From the NCBI GenBank assembly GCA_021234155.1, contig JAJEKV010000136.1:746001-810000 (forward strand): a stretch of DNA of 64,000 nt, read 5' to 3'. Source of the stretch: Isoetes taiwanensis (taxonomy: Eukaryota > Streptophyta > Lycopodiopsida > Isoetales > Isoetaceae). Numbering within the stretch: the stretch's first letter is position 1; the number at the start of each line of letters is the position of its first letter. Position numbers and translations under genes: made by a program. This document shows, in pieces, positions 43,248 to 55,630 of the stretch. The notes beneath the pieces are model-generated. The model did no database searches. It was not told where the DNA came from and was given only the letters and a program-made list of their open reading frames with translations.

Positions 43248-44522
43248 CTATCTCTCTTTTGGAGCACTAAGCCTTTGTGATGTAATAGGCTTTTTGAACA
43301 CATCATCATTAGATGGGAATATTTTTGTGGAAGGAGCACAAGCATCCTTGCAGTGGAAGCCTAAGAAAAACCCTATACGAGTCATAGGGTCAGTGTAAAG
43401 TGGCCCCACAACAAACACCACAAGAAGCAGTAGAATTAAACTAGCAACCTTTATGAGTATCGGCAATGAAGGAGAGGAGCGTTGGGGGTGCAGTAGTTGA
43501 CAAGACTTTTGAGAAAGCAAGATGCATAGATTGTCTATCGAGTTTTTGCAAAGCTTGAAGGAAGAATTTGAGAAATGGGCCTCATCTTGGTTGCATGTGG
43601 CTCTACAGAAGCCAGAGCTGAGAGGCACCAGAGGTACAAGAGCTTCTTGTTTTCCAAAGCACGCGACGCGAGAGGTGGGGTATGTGGCCAATCCACAAAT
43701 GAGAGTTTTAGAAGCACTCAAGACAGAGAAGTGGATATGCCTAGGGATGGAAGACTCCAACGTGTTATAAGAATGATCAAACAAACAATGTAACTCTCCA
43801 TCCACAGTGTCCAACCCACAAACAAATCCATCACCACTCACCAGGCTCCTTAACAAGCTTTCATTCTTCACAATTAAACCCCAGCATCTCACTTGGTGCT
43901 TCATCCCTAGCATTTTAGAAGTAACCAGAAAACACACATGCTTTTCTCCCCCCGAAATAGAACTCAAATTCATTCCCTCCACATCCTCATATTTTATATC
44001 AAACGTATAATCACCCCAACATGTAATATTACTTCTCTTGCCATGCACTGCACATATGAAACCACCTCCTACTGTCACTTCATCAACCATAAGTTCTTCC
44101 TCTGCAAGCTGCACTTTCCCAGAAATATTCCAACACTCCATATGCCTTGTATGATCCACAATGCCACATGCCATGGATCTGCCTGCAGCTATTGATGCAT
44201 ATGAAGTTAGATTAAATATCGGAAATTTGGCCCCTTGTACTGTCCAGCAAATTGGGTGCCTGGAATTTTGATCCAAAGCACAGAAAAAATCTTCACCTGC
44301 TACGATGCCAAAAAATGATCCTTGTGGAGGTTTAGCGGTATCGTCCCCGCAAATTAACCTCTGGGTTCCATCTCCCATTATGCCACAGATTTCTCCTCCT
44401 GAAGAAATGGCTATGGTGTTGATGGCAGAAAATGCCTCTGTGGGGAACAAATAAAGGACCTCCAGAAGTGCCAAGAGGGCCAAATTTGCATAGTATTTTA
44501 GCATCGCTCCCAACAATAACAT
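43248..44522 (-). CDS. CRINKLY4-like ectodomain protein without kinase
   Basis: Single-exon frame of 424 residues. The N-terminus is a signal peptide (YYANLALLALLEVLYLFP), starting at Met1 or Met8. Residues ~33-300 hold seven 'crinkly' repeats with paired Cys: ICGIMGDGTQRLICG, FFCALDQNSRHPICW, MACGIVDHTRHMECW, FICAVHGKRSNITCWG, HVCFLVTS..VRCWG, FVCGLDTVDGELHC, LICGLATYP..VACFG. In ACR4/CCR receptor kinases these form an RCC1-like beta-propeller. A Cys-containing stretch follows, then one membrane segment (LILLLLVVFVVGPLY, about 365-379) and a ~45-residue cytosolic tail ending at a stop. ACR4-type receptors continue into a Ser/Thr kinase; none is present here or downstream. It may be a kinase-less co-receptor or decoy, or a truncated gene (inference). 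Confidence 0.75.
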   Translation of the reverse strand: MLLLGAMLKYYANLALLALLEVLYLFPTEAFSAINTIAISSGGEICGIMGDGTQRLICGDDTAKPPQGSFFGIVAGEDFFCALDQNSRHPICWTVQGAKFPIFNLTSYASIAAGRSMACGIVDHTRHMECWNISGKVQLAEEELMVDEVTVGGGFICAVHGKRSNITCWGDYTFDIKYEDVEGMNLSSISGGEKHVCFLVTSKMLGMKHQVRCWGLIVKNESLLRSLVSGDGFVCGLDTVDGELHCLFDHSYNTLESSIPRHIHFSVLSASKTLICGLATYPTSRVACFGKQEALVPLVPLSSGFCRATCNQDEAHFSNSSFKLCKNSIDNLCILLSQKSCQLLHPQRSSPSLPILIKVASLILLLLVVFVVGPLYTDPMTRIGFFLGFHCKDACAPSTKIFPSNDDVFKKPITSQRLSAPKER

Positions 44523-44529
44523 GCCCTGC

Positions 44530-45440
44530 TCATGTTAGGAAATATAAGGACATGCTACTCATCATTTTTTCATGCTATTTTGAAATGATGGTTCGGATAA
44601 GAGCCACAGTGTGTAGTTTGCTGCCTGGGTATATTCCAGATCTTACGTGAGAGAAAGAGATGTCCAGGTTCAATGTAATCTTCTGTTGCCAGTGGAAGAA
44701 TAAGTCGTGAAAATGGCAGTCCTTAAAAGTAGTGTGGGACCATTAAGTCATCATAGGCTTCACATATCCAAATTCATTGTATGAGCATGTTGAAGAAGTT
44801 GTTTGACTCTGTAAAGTTGCTATCTTTTCCATTCATAAATCTCATTTGCTTCAAACCAACTTTGCCAGTATGTTGGATTTACCACAACTTTTATTTCTCT
44901 TGCTTTTGGTTGAAAACATTGACAAATTGTGTAAATAGGATACTTACGAGCACCTTTGTTTCGCGTTATGTGAAGAATGTTATGGATTTCAGATAAACTG
45001 AAGTTTATCTATTCATGAAAACCAAAGAATCCATAGCAAGTCCTTTTCAGGTTATCACATAGAATCTGGTAAGCTGGGACAAATTCAGGACAATACTTAA
45101 CAGACAGATTATTAGAGCGAGGGATTGGCAAAAAGCATCAAATCTGATGGAAAAATTAATACGAGCAAAGCAGTAGATTATTGGCAAATTTCAAGTATTA
45201 CGAGCATCCAAATTGTACAATGGTGAATATATACATGGTTGAAATCCCATGGAGCTCAACTCCTCAAAAGTTTCTGATATCCTAAATTCATGTAGGCATA
45301 TCAGGTAAAGGCTAGCATTTTCATATTGTATATTGGGGAAAAATGGATAACTTCCAAAAAACAAATTCAAAATATTGAACATGTGCATCAACTTCAAACG
45401 TACTTCCTAAGCAAATTTTTTGTAGTTGGTCTATTAATTT
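44530..45440. other. Intergenic: CRINKLY4-like promoter and MLO 3' flank
   Basis: Two genes on the same strand; this 0.9 kb holds the 3' flank of MLO and the promoter of the CRINKLY4-like gene. No coding family or repeat recognised. Confidence 0.4.
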
Positions 45441-45447
45441 ACTCGTA

Positions 45448-48400
45448 CTACTCCAGTGTGACTCCATCAGATTTGGTTCTAAGTTCTTGTGAATCTTGGA
45501 AAGCTGGATTTTCAAAGCCTCTACGTGTGTTATTTGAACTTTTGCCTCGATTGGCTTTGACATTCTTCTTGGCTACTTTGTGCCAATCCCTCATCCTTCT
45601 AGTGATTCGTTTGTTAAATATTGCCCTCCTATAATTGGATCCCATCTGCATAAACACTTAAAACTTCAGATTACGTGGAATGCATAACATCCTTGATGCT
45701 TTACCTGTGTAACAAGCACATACAACGGGAGTGTACTGTAGCTGCAGATAAACTGAACACCTATCCTGCATGTGCTTTTGATTTTGTGAGGCCACAAAAT
45801 AAGAAATTCTGATTACATTACACAAGTTGAAGATGCTCACCCAACAATGAGACGAACGATAATAAAAATGCGATTTTCCAGGAAACAAGTATCTGGCCCA
45901 AAACTAGTCTGCAAAACAGAGAAACCTCTGGAATTTTCCTGAAGCTGTACTAATCCCTTGACAAAGTAGACAGATCAAGCTTACCAATATCCAAAAAAAG
46001 AAGGCAAGCTCAAAAGCATTCTGTAAGATTGCAAAAAATGTTGTGTCATTAAGCTTCCAAAGCAAAAACATCTTCTGAAGTGTGCCAAAGTTCTAATAAG
46101 GTTATTAATTCCAAGATCGAGTTAAGCTTATGAACACTAACAAAAATATGTTAAAAGCTGACAGTCAAACTTGGTGTTTCAGTTAGCCGCAAGCATTTAA
46201 AAATATAGTCCCCCATTTGCTAAAAATTGCTTATCCTTCCTAGAGGCATAGAGTTTTAGTTGTGACAATTAACAACTACGTTGTTTATATTACTCATACA
46301 ATCCGTTATTTTTGTTGGTATAAGCCTCCATGATCTTACTGACAAGTATTTGCTATAAGTTGAAATTTGAAATGGAATAAACACAAGGAAATTTTGTCAT
46401 GAAATAAGATAGTAGACAAGAAAACTTACCTGAAAAAGTGTGAAGTGGATCAAATGAAGAACAAGGTATGGACGATTAAACCAAAAAAGTTCATCCCTTG
46501 GTTGAACTACCACTTCCTTTCCATGTTCATCTTCCAATGCTGCAATTTCTAAGGCCAATTCGGTGACAATACCTTGTAACTTACTCCCAACAATAAGGAT
46601 CAACTGAAGGAAACATGTTATATATAGCTTGGTTGGTTAGTGACCTCATGATAATGCAGACTTAGTTATCAGAACTCTATGTTCCTACAAATCTCATGCA
46701 ACAATTTAAATCTGAACTATGGCGAAACCAAGCTAATCTTACAATCAAAGGTACGAAGGCCATCCAGAAATATGTATGCCATCCTGTGAATACCGAATAG
46801 ACATAAGCTGATGAAAGACAAACAACAGACAAGGACTCTTCTTCAAATTACGGTTACCCTCACCATGAACATTCATAAGGAGAAAGCTGACAACAAATGC
46901 CCATAAGTAACCACTGCAATGTTAAAATTATGGACTTAAGTTACAGATAAAGATTCAAAAATATCAAAGGCAAGTTTTGCTGTAAGCTGCCAACCTGATT
47001 CCAACCACCATTTTGAAATCATCCTCCAACACTCGAGTTATGTATTTGTGGAAGTCGAAATCCCTCTTGATATTATACTTCTGCACAATGAACAAAAAAA
47101 GGCTTATAAAGAGACTGTATCTTGATTATTACAGCAGATGCTTTAAGAAAACACAACTTGCCCTAAGAAAGCCTGTCCTGAGGGTCAAATAGTCAGCTCT
47201 TGTGACAGGCCTACAAGATAGATGCCTCAGAAATGCAACCTGCACATTCAAAACATAGCTCAAAGGTTATTTATAATCGAAAAAAAGTTGTAGAAGATAT
47301 AATTCTGATGGCACAGATCACATCACCATATAGTTATCACGTTCAAAAGCTATGTTAAAAATGAAGATGGCGATAAACAAGCAGATGAACAGAAACTGGA
47401 ACCTAAAACAGGGAAGCAGATTCACAGAAGCAGATAATCTGGTCAAGGGAAGCATTCAAACCAGGATGAGAAAAAGGTAAAAGAGGAATGATCGACGTGA
47501 GTATGGATTATTTTAATTAGTTATAATCAGATCTTGCTATTACACTTACAGTAACTAAGTTCATACAGACTACAAGTTCAGAACTTACAATCCAGTTAAG
47601 AAGGCTCGATGCACTCCATGGCCGTTTCGCATGGTCCCGAATAAATGTGCGTTGCCGAAGTTTACTGAAGGTCATATTCAGCACTGCAATTTAAAAGCTA
47701 CCTTTCTTTAGAACGGATGATTCATCTTCTGAGCTTTAAAAACTAACCTATATTTGTAGTAACATGATCAACATTTAGGATTTCTAGTTCCCAGCTCCTC
47801 CACCAGTGTATCTAGAAAGAAAGTGTTAGTACATAATCAAAAGCACAACCAACTGTTTTGTATTTGGATTGCCCATAGAACATACCTTAGTCCTACCTAG
47901 AAGCATGGTCAAACAACTATAGCAAAGATGCACAATTGCCATAACAAAGATAAAAATGTGTAATTGATGTAGTCCTTCACTAGATATGAACGCTACCTTC
48001 CCCTGCCAACAAAACCATAAAATTTTTATGAGCATAAAACTCATTTCCGTGATATAACATCATCTGTATGTTGGAAATTACCTGCTGTGTACATTTATCA
48101 GATCCTGGAGTGGAAAGAAGATTGCGCATCATTCTCGAAAGTAACTTGCGATTATGACCCACAAAAGTTTTAGCTGTATAGCTTCCATGTGCTTCACTTG
48201 GCAGATTCACCACATGTAATCTGCAAGGTAACATATGGTCGAGAAATCCTTGTGGCATACATATTTCAGATACAATTGGTTGGAATACTGAAAGTAGAAG
48301 CGAAATGAATCCCATCAACATGAGCTCTGCACGAAGTTAACAAGGTCACTGTTATCAGATACTACTGCAGCAAATTCTCATTCCTAGCAGCATGGACAAA

Positions 48401-48717
48401 AAAGTGAGAGCATTATTGATTGAACTTATAGTACGGTACACACAAACCTTCTCTCATTTTATCAAGTGCCTTGCTGAGTGGTTTCTCATTGCGTTTTTTT
48501 AACAACTGGAACAAAACAGTTAGCGAGAACAGCCTCAAATGCAGCAAATTGGGAAAAGAAAAAGAAATACCATGCCAATACAATTGATTCCCCGCTCCAC
48601 CACCAGAGATATGACTACAAACACTGAACAAACAGCAGCCACTGCCCATGTAGGTGTGCGCTCTAAAGAACCGTGCTCTTCACCCATCACAGCCACACTC
48701 TGTTGGATCATCCTCAT
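45448..48717 (-). CDS. MLO: MLO family protein (15 exons, intact)
   Basis: Exons (minus): 48,717-48,571; 48,505-48,448; 48,326-48,082; 48,002-47,886; 47,811-47,748; 47,683-47,589; 47,239-47,162; 47,080-46,995; 46,913-46,864; 46,783-46,743; 46,603-46,430; 46,020-45,985; 45,908-45,841; 45,765-45,705; 45,645-45,448. All phases fit, giving 505 residues. MLO proteins are seven-pass plasma-membrane proteins, reported as Ca2+ channels, that bind calmodulin and act in powdery-mildew susceptibility, pollen-tube and root responses. Landmarks: [94 protein letters not shown], and the calmodulin-binding helix [19 protein letters not shown]. Intron 7 starts GC (AGG|GCAAGT); the rest are GT-AG. Start may be Met1 or Met11 (48,687). 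Length and exon count match the family. Confidence 0.93.
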
Positions 48718-48729
48718 TCACCAACTTTA

Positions 48730-49300
48730 ATGAAGGCGCCTTCCTTTTGACCATCATGGTACGTTGATCCTCGCTCGTTTGGGAATCCAAACAAACTGGA
48801 ATGCTTCCAAGGCATTGCATTATGCAACTTTCGTAACTCTTCAAGAATCGACAATAATCCATTTTGCAAAGCTTCCAGCTCAAAAATTCAGACGTTCAAG
48901 ATATGAAGGTATCTGCAGTACCATGATGACAGCCGCGCTTGCGCTTGTGTTATGGTCGAATTCTGGGCCAGATCAATTTTGGATTTTAATAAAATATATC
49001 CTTCAACAGACTTTTTTACTTTTTTTTGCCATTATGTCCCAAGCCTTGTGTTTAGGCGTGTATTATTGAGGTAGCTGAGTTTTTAACCATGGAAGCCATA
49101 ATAATGGCCGATGCAGGATGAGCATATTGATTTTTAATTTTATCAGTTTGTTGTTGGTGTTTTCTATTTTATGTAGGGCAATGATGGTTTCAAGCACCCA
49201 AGTTAGAGTCATCTTTGGAGTCATCTTTGCTCTTGAGAAGTTTTCTGAATTGGAGTTAGACCTTTTTTTTGTTTGAATAGATTTCTATCTATATTATACT
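48730..49300. promoter_or_regulatory. MLO upstream region
   Basis: 5' flank of the MLO gene. No other gene is seen. T-tracts near 49,010-49,030 and 49,263-49,270; no element boundary identified. Confidence 0.35.
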
Positions 49301-49309
49301 ATATATTCC

Positions 49310-49475
49310 TAACGAGGTGTGCCTTGGACTATCTCGGTTGTCGAGCCGTCTATCCTACAGCCCAGATTGTATGTTGGGACCTCTGGGCGTCTCTCATCAT
49401 TTGGACTACCTCGGCCATCAAAGCCGTCCATCCTATGGCCTAGATCGTATGTTGAGGCCTCTGGGCACCTCTCGT
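49310..49475. repeat. Two-copy tandem repeat (~85 bp)
   Basis: 'TTGGACTA(T/C)CTCGG ... GTATGTTG(G/A)G(A/G)CCTCTGGGC' occurs twice in direct order. Confidence 0.65.
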
Positions 49476-49545
49476 TTCGATTATGATCATTTATGATTGG
49501 GGCGCCTATAATTTTGAGGATGTTAACCTCCACTTTGAGTGGGTT

Positions 49546-49591
49546 ATGCCAAATAACCCTCGAGGCCGGGTGCCGAGAGGGTTATTTGGCA
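49546..49591. repeat. Perfect 15-bp-arm palindrome
   Basis: TGCCAAATAACCCTC and GAGGGTTATTTGGCA flank a ~15-base GC-rich centre. Confidence 0.7.
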
Positions 49592-49599
49592 TGACCCAC

Positions 49600-52500
49600 G
49601 AGAAGGGGAGGTTGACCTCCCTTAATCCGAGCCCGAGCAGGTTCCTTACAAACAGAAGAGAGCTACGGTGAGAATAGAAGAGAGCTATGGCGAAAACAGA
49701 GTTTCACTGATGGCTATGGCTTCTGCTATGGCTTTATTCCATCAAATGCTTCAATATTGGTCTTACTGCGTCAAAGTTACATACAAGATTTTGGGATTTG
49801 GGTTTTTAGAATGCATCTGCCGGTTGAGGGTTTTTGTTCTGGTACAGGTGGGAGCACAGGTGGGAGCTCATCCATCGCAACCAAAAACATGCTGGGAAGA
49901 TATAAATTAATGGCAGCCTCTGATCCACGACGCTTCAATACCAAGGCAAAAGCAGCTACTGCCAATTCTGGCACATTAGAAAATGCCTTAGCTCTTAGGA
50001 CGGCCGTGTAAAAGGGATTTGGAAGCCTATTCCAGTTTGAGATTTGCTTCGATCTGATTGTTGGCTTTGTCCTAAAGATGCTTGAGTTTAATTGTTTGAG
50101 ACTTGCCCATTCTACAACCGGAATGCTTTTTCCCATTCCTTGCAGCTTGCATCGAAGTAAGTTATCTCAGATTTATAGGCTTCAAATTTTTACCCTGTTT
50201 GAGGCAAATGCAGAGCATGCACACAAAAAGATCCTGAAGAAAACATCAAAATGTGGCTTCTTATGGAGAGCTCAAGATTGCCAGAAGGAGAGCTTAAGAT
50301 CATCGGAATGGATGTTTCTAGGAATGAATATTCAGTAGATTATTATAGTAATCCTCCGAATATCCTACAAAAATGAATATTCCACAAATTATGCAATATA
50401 ATCTAATTTGATCCGATGATACACAACGGTCAGATCAAAGGAACCTGCAAGGGCCTAGGGTTAAGGAATATGAAATACAGGTTCTTCTAAGGTTCTGGAA
50501 CATGAAATACAGGAACTCATCTCTATACTGGTTCGTTTAAGGTTTTAAAATATGAAATATGCAGGCTCGAAACCTCTACCGAAATAATTCAAAATCATAG
50601 TAAGAATGCTTTAGGGTATTGCATGCGACTTTTTTTTTTGGGGAGGGATGGGAGGAAGAGGTCATTTTAATGTTGGCGACATTGGGAGGGTTCTTTACTT
50701 TTAGGAGGTTCACTTTTGCCCTTCAAGAACATAGCTATGACATATTCTTTTGAGCTGGGGTAAACTTGCTTCCAGAGACTCTAAAAATAGAAGTTTATTG
50801 AGCCATGTCATCAATCCGGCTAGGGAGTGATGATCTCTTGCTTTTCAGTAGTATGGAAAATAGACTAACAATACAACATATGATGCCTCAAAATGCAATA
50901 GAAAAAACACAATAGCCTAGAAAGCATGAAATGCCCTCAATATCGATTTTGCAAATCTCAACTATATCCAGAAGATGAACAAACTTGACATATCAGATGT
51001 AGCTGCAAAATGGTGAAGAAGGTCAAAACCTTATTGAAAAGCATACAAGAACACACGAGAAGCCCCATGTTATTATGCTAGCTATTCAAGAATTAGTAAC
51101 GATTTTCGTATTTTGGCGTAGAATGATCAACTTTGAAACGCTGCCGCCCTTATTAAGGTCATTTTTTGGTTGCCTGAAGAAGGGGCAAACTCTTGTTTAG
51201 TGGTGGAGGTGGGAATATACCTTTGATAGAATCAAGCTTGGGCAAACAAACCAAAACGAAGAAGTTTACTTTTTTTAACAACTGAAGACTTTGGATCCTT
51301 CTTGTGCAACTATCATTGTTTTCCATCTCAGCATCATTGTTTATAGGATGCATACATTATGATTGTTTTATAAAATGCATTTGTAGTATATGGGAAGAAT
51401 GTAAAGCCCTGATTTCACGTGTGCTAAAGGGATAAAACACACGAAGATGATGCCTTGGGTTCCATTTTGGCATTTTAGCCTTCTATATGTGAAATATGCC
51501 ACCATATCTTGTATTGGGCTTAAAGGGCCCTAAAATTTTATTCAAAGTAAAACTTTATGTTTGTCTGCAGTACCTCCAAGGCCTCGAAGGGGCCAACAAT
51601 TTTTTTAGTTATGCTCTATCGTAGCATTTGCAATATTACAAAGTTGTCCTTTCTGTACATATGCCTATGACCCACTTTGTGTCTCAGCCATTGTTGCACA
51701 TTGCATGCACAGGTTTTCGCCAATTTGTGTACGCATGGTACCTCTCAAAGAGATCAACTTGTCCTTCTTGTGAGATCGGATGCCTCATAATTGGATTCAG
51801 TCCATTGGACTTCCATGTAGATCTGCAATGGAATGTGCTCCCAATTATAGTGCGATGCAATCAGTGAAAGAGTCGAGATCCATCATTAAGCACACTGCTT
51901 GACTTGGAGGAGCCTGACCATAATTATGCAATCCATTGAAGATTGCCTTTGTTATCTTCCACAAGCCCAAACAGAGGAGAGACAATCTTTGAACAAAATA
52001 ATAGTTGTAAAAGGTAGAAAGTAGTTATTCTTGTGAAGTATAACTACTTTATTTGATAATTTGAATGATGCGAGGGCTCAAGTTTGGATATTTCAAACTC
52101 TATAGTTGACATTTCTAACGAAATTGAAGACAATGTTGTGCAAGTAATAGATGAAGAATGTGGCCAGTGTTGAAGAATATAGATGATTATGTTTCAAATT
52201 TGGACAAGCGTCTTGATATTGTGGAGAAGACAATCACGGAGGAAAAGCGATTTGGCATCAGTTGGAGAATCTCCTTCAAGAATAATTCCAAAGCAGCGAG
52301 TTTCCTCCAATAAAGCGAGCTCCATCCAAATCAATAACTAGAAACTAAAATTGATTCTAGTATGTTTCTTTACACTTTGTTGTCTTGATATAATTTCTCT
52401 AATAGTTGTCATTGCCACAGTGCTAGTGTTGTTGTGAGAAGCTTTTGGTTATTGAGCGGATTTCTGTACAAGGTTTTAAAAGGCTAAGCGGTACACGATG

Positions 52501-53430
52501 TGGTGGAAGGTGTCCAACTTCTTCCATCAGAAAGAGGTTCTTGTTGTCGGGCGAGCGGTCGCGATTCCATGCATTTAAATCATAGAACATTTCTTTGTTG
52601 GTATGCTGGTCTTCCGATCACTTTCGATGATTAAACCCCGCACAGTCTTTCATTCCTCGGTCCTTAGTGGATAAGTTTCTTTCAAATGGATGGTGCATCC
52701 TTTGAAAAATGAATGGAGGAACTTCTTGCATCAAAAACTCACCAAAAGTTCATGAGAAATGTCCAGAATTTAGCATGAGAACAACTTTCTTGATTGATCC
52801 TTACGAATGCGTGAATTTTAAGAATACACCAAGGTCCTTCATGCGACATAAATGGCGGTGATTACACATTGAAGACTATGGTACCTTACTTGCAGGCTAT
52901 ACTTGATGAGCGTAATTGCTTATGTCACCGGAGGAGTGCATGCATTTTGAAGTAGGTCTGATGAAAAAAGCACAAAAGTGTTGGAGGTACTAAGACCATG
53001 GACTTGTCTAAGCTGTTGTATATTTTTTTAATATTAGATCCCTTTTGTATTGTAATTTGGTGTACATCAACACCACAAGCGTTTAAGAACTTTACTGCAA
53101 TTCTCACGGTATGCGATTCCGGAACCTAATGGAAATAAATATCCATACTTTGTACAAAATATTATATGATCAAAGAGCAACCCAAAATTAGCACAAACCC
53201 TAACACAAAGTTAGCAATATCCCACATGCATATATTACAAAATTCGTGCATGTATAAATAGTTTTCTTTGCTTCATTGAAAAGTGTGGATAGAGATTAGA
53301 TGAAAGGCTATGGCTCCTGCGGCTTGTAATCGCCGATTCACGAGCCGAGTAGCCATGACCTTTCAAAATGTAATCCTAAATCCACACTTTTAATAATGGG
53401 CTCAAATATCCCATGCATTTTACCGTCAAC
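49600..53430. other. No recognised gene
   Basis: Open frames at 49,668-50,338 (plus) and 49,777-50,136 (minus) overlap each other and match no family I know. A possible decayed coding stretch lies near 52,150-52,340 (plus; LDKRLDIVEKTI-like), too broken to name. The rest is AT-rich and featureless. Confidence 0.4.
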
Positions 53431-53439
53431 AATTGCCAA

Positions 53440-54400
53440 ATCAACAAAATACCAAATGAATGGATTATGTTAAGGCATGTGTGTACAAAATGTTGGTAAA
53501 GCGTAGTCAACAAAATTCAAATCAACAAGTGTAGATACTAAGCAAAAGTTTGACCTAAGCATTTGAGTAAGCGTAAATCCAACAACGACCTATGCTATTG
53601 AATGGATTATGTTAAGGCATATTGTGTACAACATGTTTAGTAGCGTAGTCAACAATTTTGACCTGTACTATTCTATGCATTATGTTAAGGCATATTGTGT
53701 AAGTCAACAATTTTCAAGTCAACAAGTGTGAATCACCCCTGAACAAATGTTGCTTTTATTGATAACCAACATGTTTTGAGTAGCGTAAGTCAACAATTTT
53801 AAGTCAACAAGTATACGAGTATGAATCACACCTAAGCTAAAAGTTTGACTTTCATTGACCAACATGTTTGGTAAGCGTAGTCCAACAATTTTCAATCAAC
53901 AAGTGTGAATCACCCCCAAGCATTTGGTAGCGTAAGTCAACAATTTTTGACCCTATGCTGTCTATGCATTATGTTAAGGCATATTGTGGCAAGTCAACAA
54001 CTTTCAAGTCAAAGAAGTGTGAGTCACCCAAGCGAATGTTTGGCTTTTATTGGCCAGAAGCGTATTTGGTAAAGCGTAGAGTCAACAATTTTCAGAGGTA
54101 ACAAGTATGAATCACCCACAAGCTAAAGTTTGACTTTCATTGACCATCATATATTTGGTAAAAGCGTGAGTCAACAATTTTCAAGTCAACAAGTGTGTAA
54201 GAATCACCCCGAGCATTTGGTAAGTAAGTCAACAATTGTGACCCTATGCTGTTCTATACATTATAATAAGGCATATTGTGTGAAGACAACAATTTTCAAG
54301 TCACAGGTGTGAATCACCCCCAAGCAAATGTTGGACTTTCATTGACCAACATGTCTGCAGGTAAAGCGTAAGTCAACAATTTGAAGTCAACAAGCAATTA
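53440..54400 (+). repeat. Degenerate tandem array, GTCAACAATTTT unit
   Basis: Units of roughly 80-95 bp contain AAGTCAACAATTTTCAAGTC, GTGTGAATCACCCCCAAGC, TTTGACTTTCATTGACCAAC and a longer variant with TGCATTATGTTAAGGCATAT. About ten units, each differing by small indels. TTGAC/GTCAA words occur throughout on both strands. Confidence 0.75.
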
Positions 54401-54957
54401 CACTAACTAATTTACAATTACAATTCACTAAACAGGTTTCCAAGTACTTTTAAGATGATTGGTGTCCAAAAAAAGAATGGCCATTTCAGGATAGATATTT
54501 TTTTTTTTAATGTTTTAGAAAATAAAATTATGGTCATTTCAAGGTAATTACATTTCACTTCGTATCCTACTAAATCATTACGATTAAGATACTAATAGTA
54601 CGAAAATCCTAAAATCGTAGCCTACGAAATTTATTTCACGCCAGCCTTTATATGGTCGTGAGGGCCCGTTAGCCAACATTGAACACTCTTGCATTTTGCC
54701 ATTAGCCCATCCTTACGTTTTTAAAAAATATTAGGTCTTTTGTTTTCCTTTCTTTTTTCATGTCCATTTCCACAAAATCCTTTCGCATCCATTTACGTCG
54801 TTTCTTCGGCCACTATTTTCTATATTTGAACCATTGGCATTGGCACTGGCCCATAATTGCCTTACACCACATGGTAAAATAACGAGGGCATTGTTATATT
54901 TGCATGCTAAGGATGGAGCGATATTTTAGGAAAGGAAGTCGGTGGAGGGAAGTCAGC

Positions 54958-55630
54958 AAATGGTGGAGATTAATTCTCTTTTTTCGGCAAAGGACCAAGA
55001 TAGAATCTTGAGCAAAGCATCGATGCAAAGCCAGTATAAAGGCAAAATTTGCAAACAGAAGGAGCAGGCCGTGCGCAAGCAATTGCATATAGCTTTGTCG
55101 AGGAAGTTATTGTTCCTTTGATATTTTCTGTAAGTTGAAACTGACTGTTGGCAATTGATGTTCTTGAGCATAAAAAATCTATCTTTAGTCATTGTCCATT
55201 CCTTTTGAGATCGTGCATTTCACTGTAATTGTCCTTGGTGTTACATAGCTTCTGTGAGATTAGTGTTTATGCATTGATCCATTGATTTAAAATTGCCAAA
55301 TCCATAGCGATATGATGAAATGCCCAATGTAATTCTAAATCCATTTTAAATTAGTGTCGAGAATATCATATTTGTCACGATTATTTACCTTCTTGGAAAG
55401 CTTCTATCAAATTTCAAAATTCATTTTCACATTTGCCAATACAAGTCCCAATAATTTTTATGCGTATACATGCCTACCTTGAAGCTTCACATGGTTTAGT
55501 ACAACAGCTTTAAAGTACTACTAGACTATGCTTTTGTAGAGCAAAGGCTTGGTACGTATCAACATTTCTGGAGGTCAGACCACAAGTATTTCGTCCGGTT
55601 GTTGATGAGGTGCAAATCTTGGATCAACAT
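54958..55630 (+). repeat. Long direct repeat, copy 1
   Basis: About 670 bp matching 61,128-61,845 in the same orientation (TTAATTCTCTTTTTT through GGTGCAAATCTTGGATCA) with many small indels. No coding. Could be LTRs of one element or two copies of an unknown repeat. Confidence 0.75.

Noticed and set aside
49668-50338. Candidate gene with overlapping plus- and minus-strand frames
   Set aside because: Neither strand gives a recognisable domain, splice structure or convincing start context; kept only as unannotated sequence.
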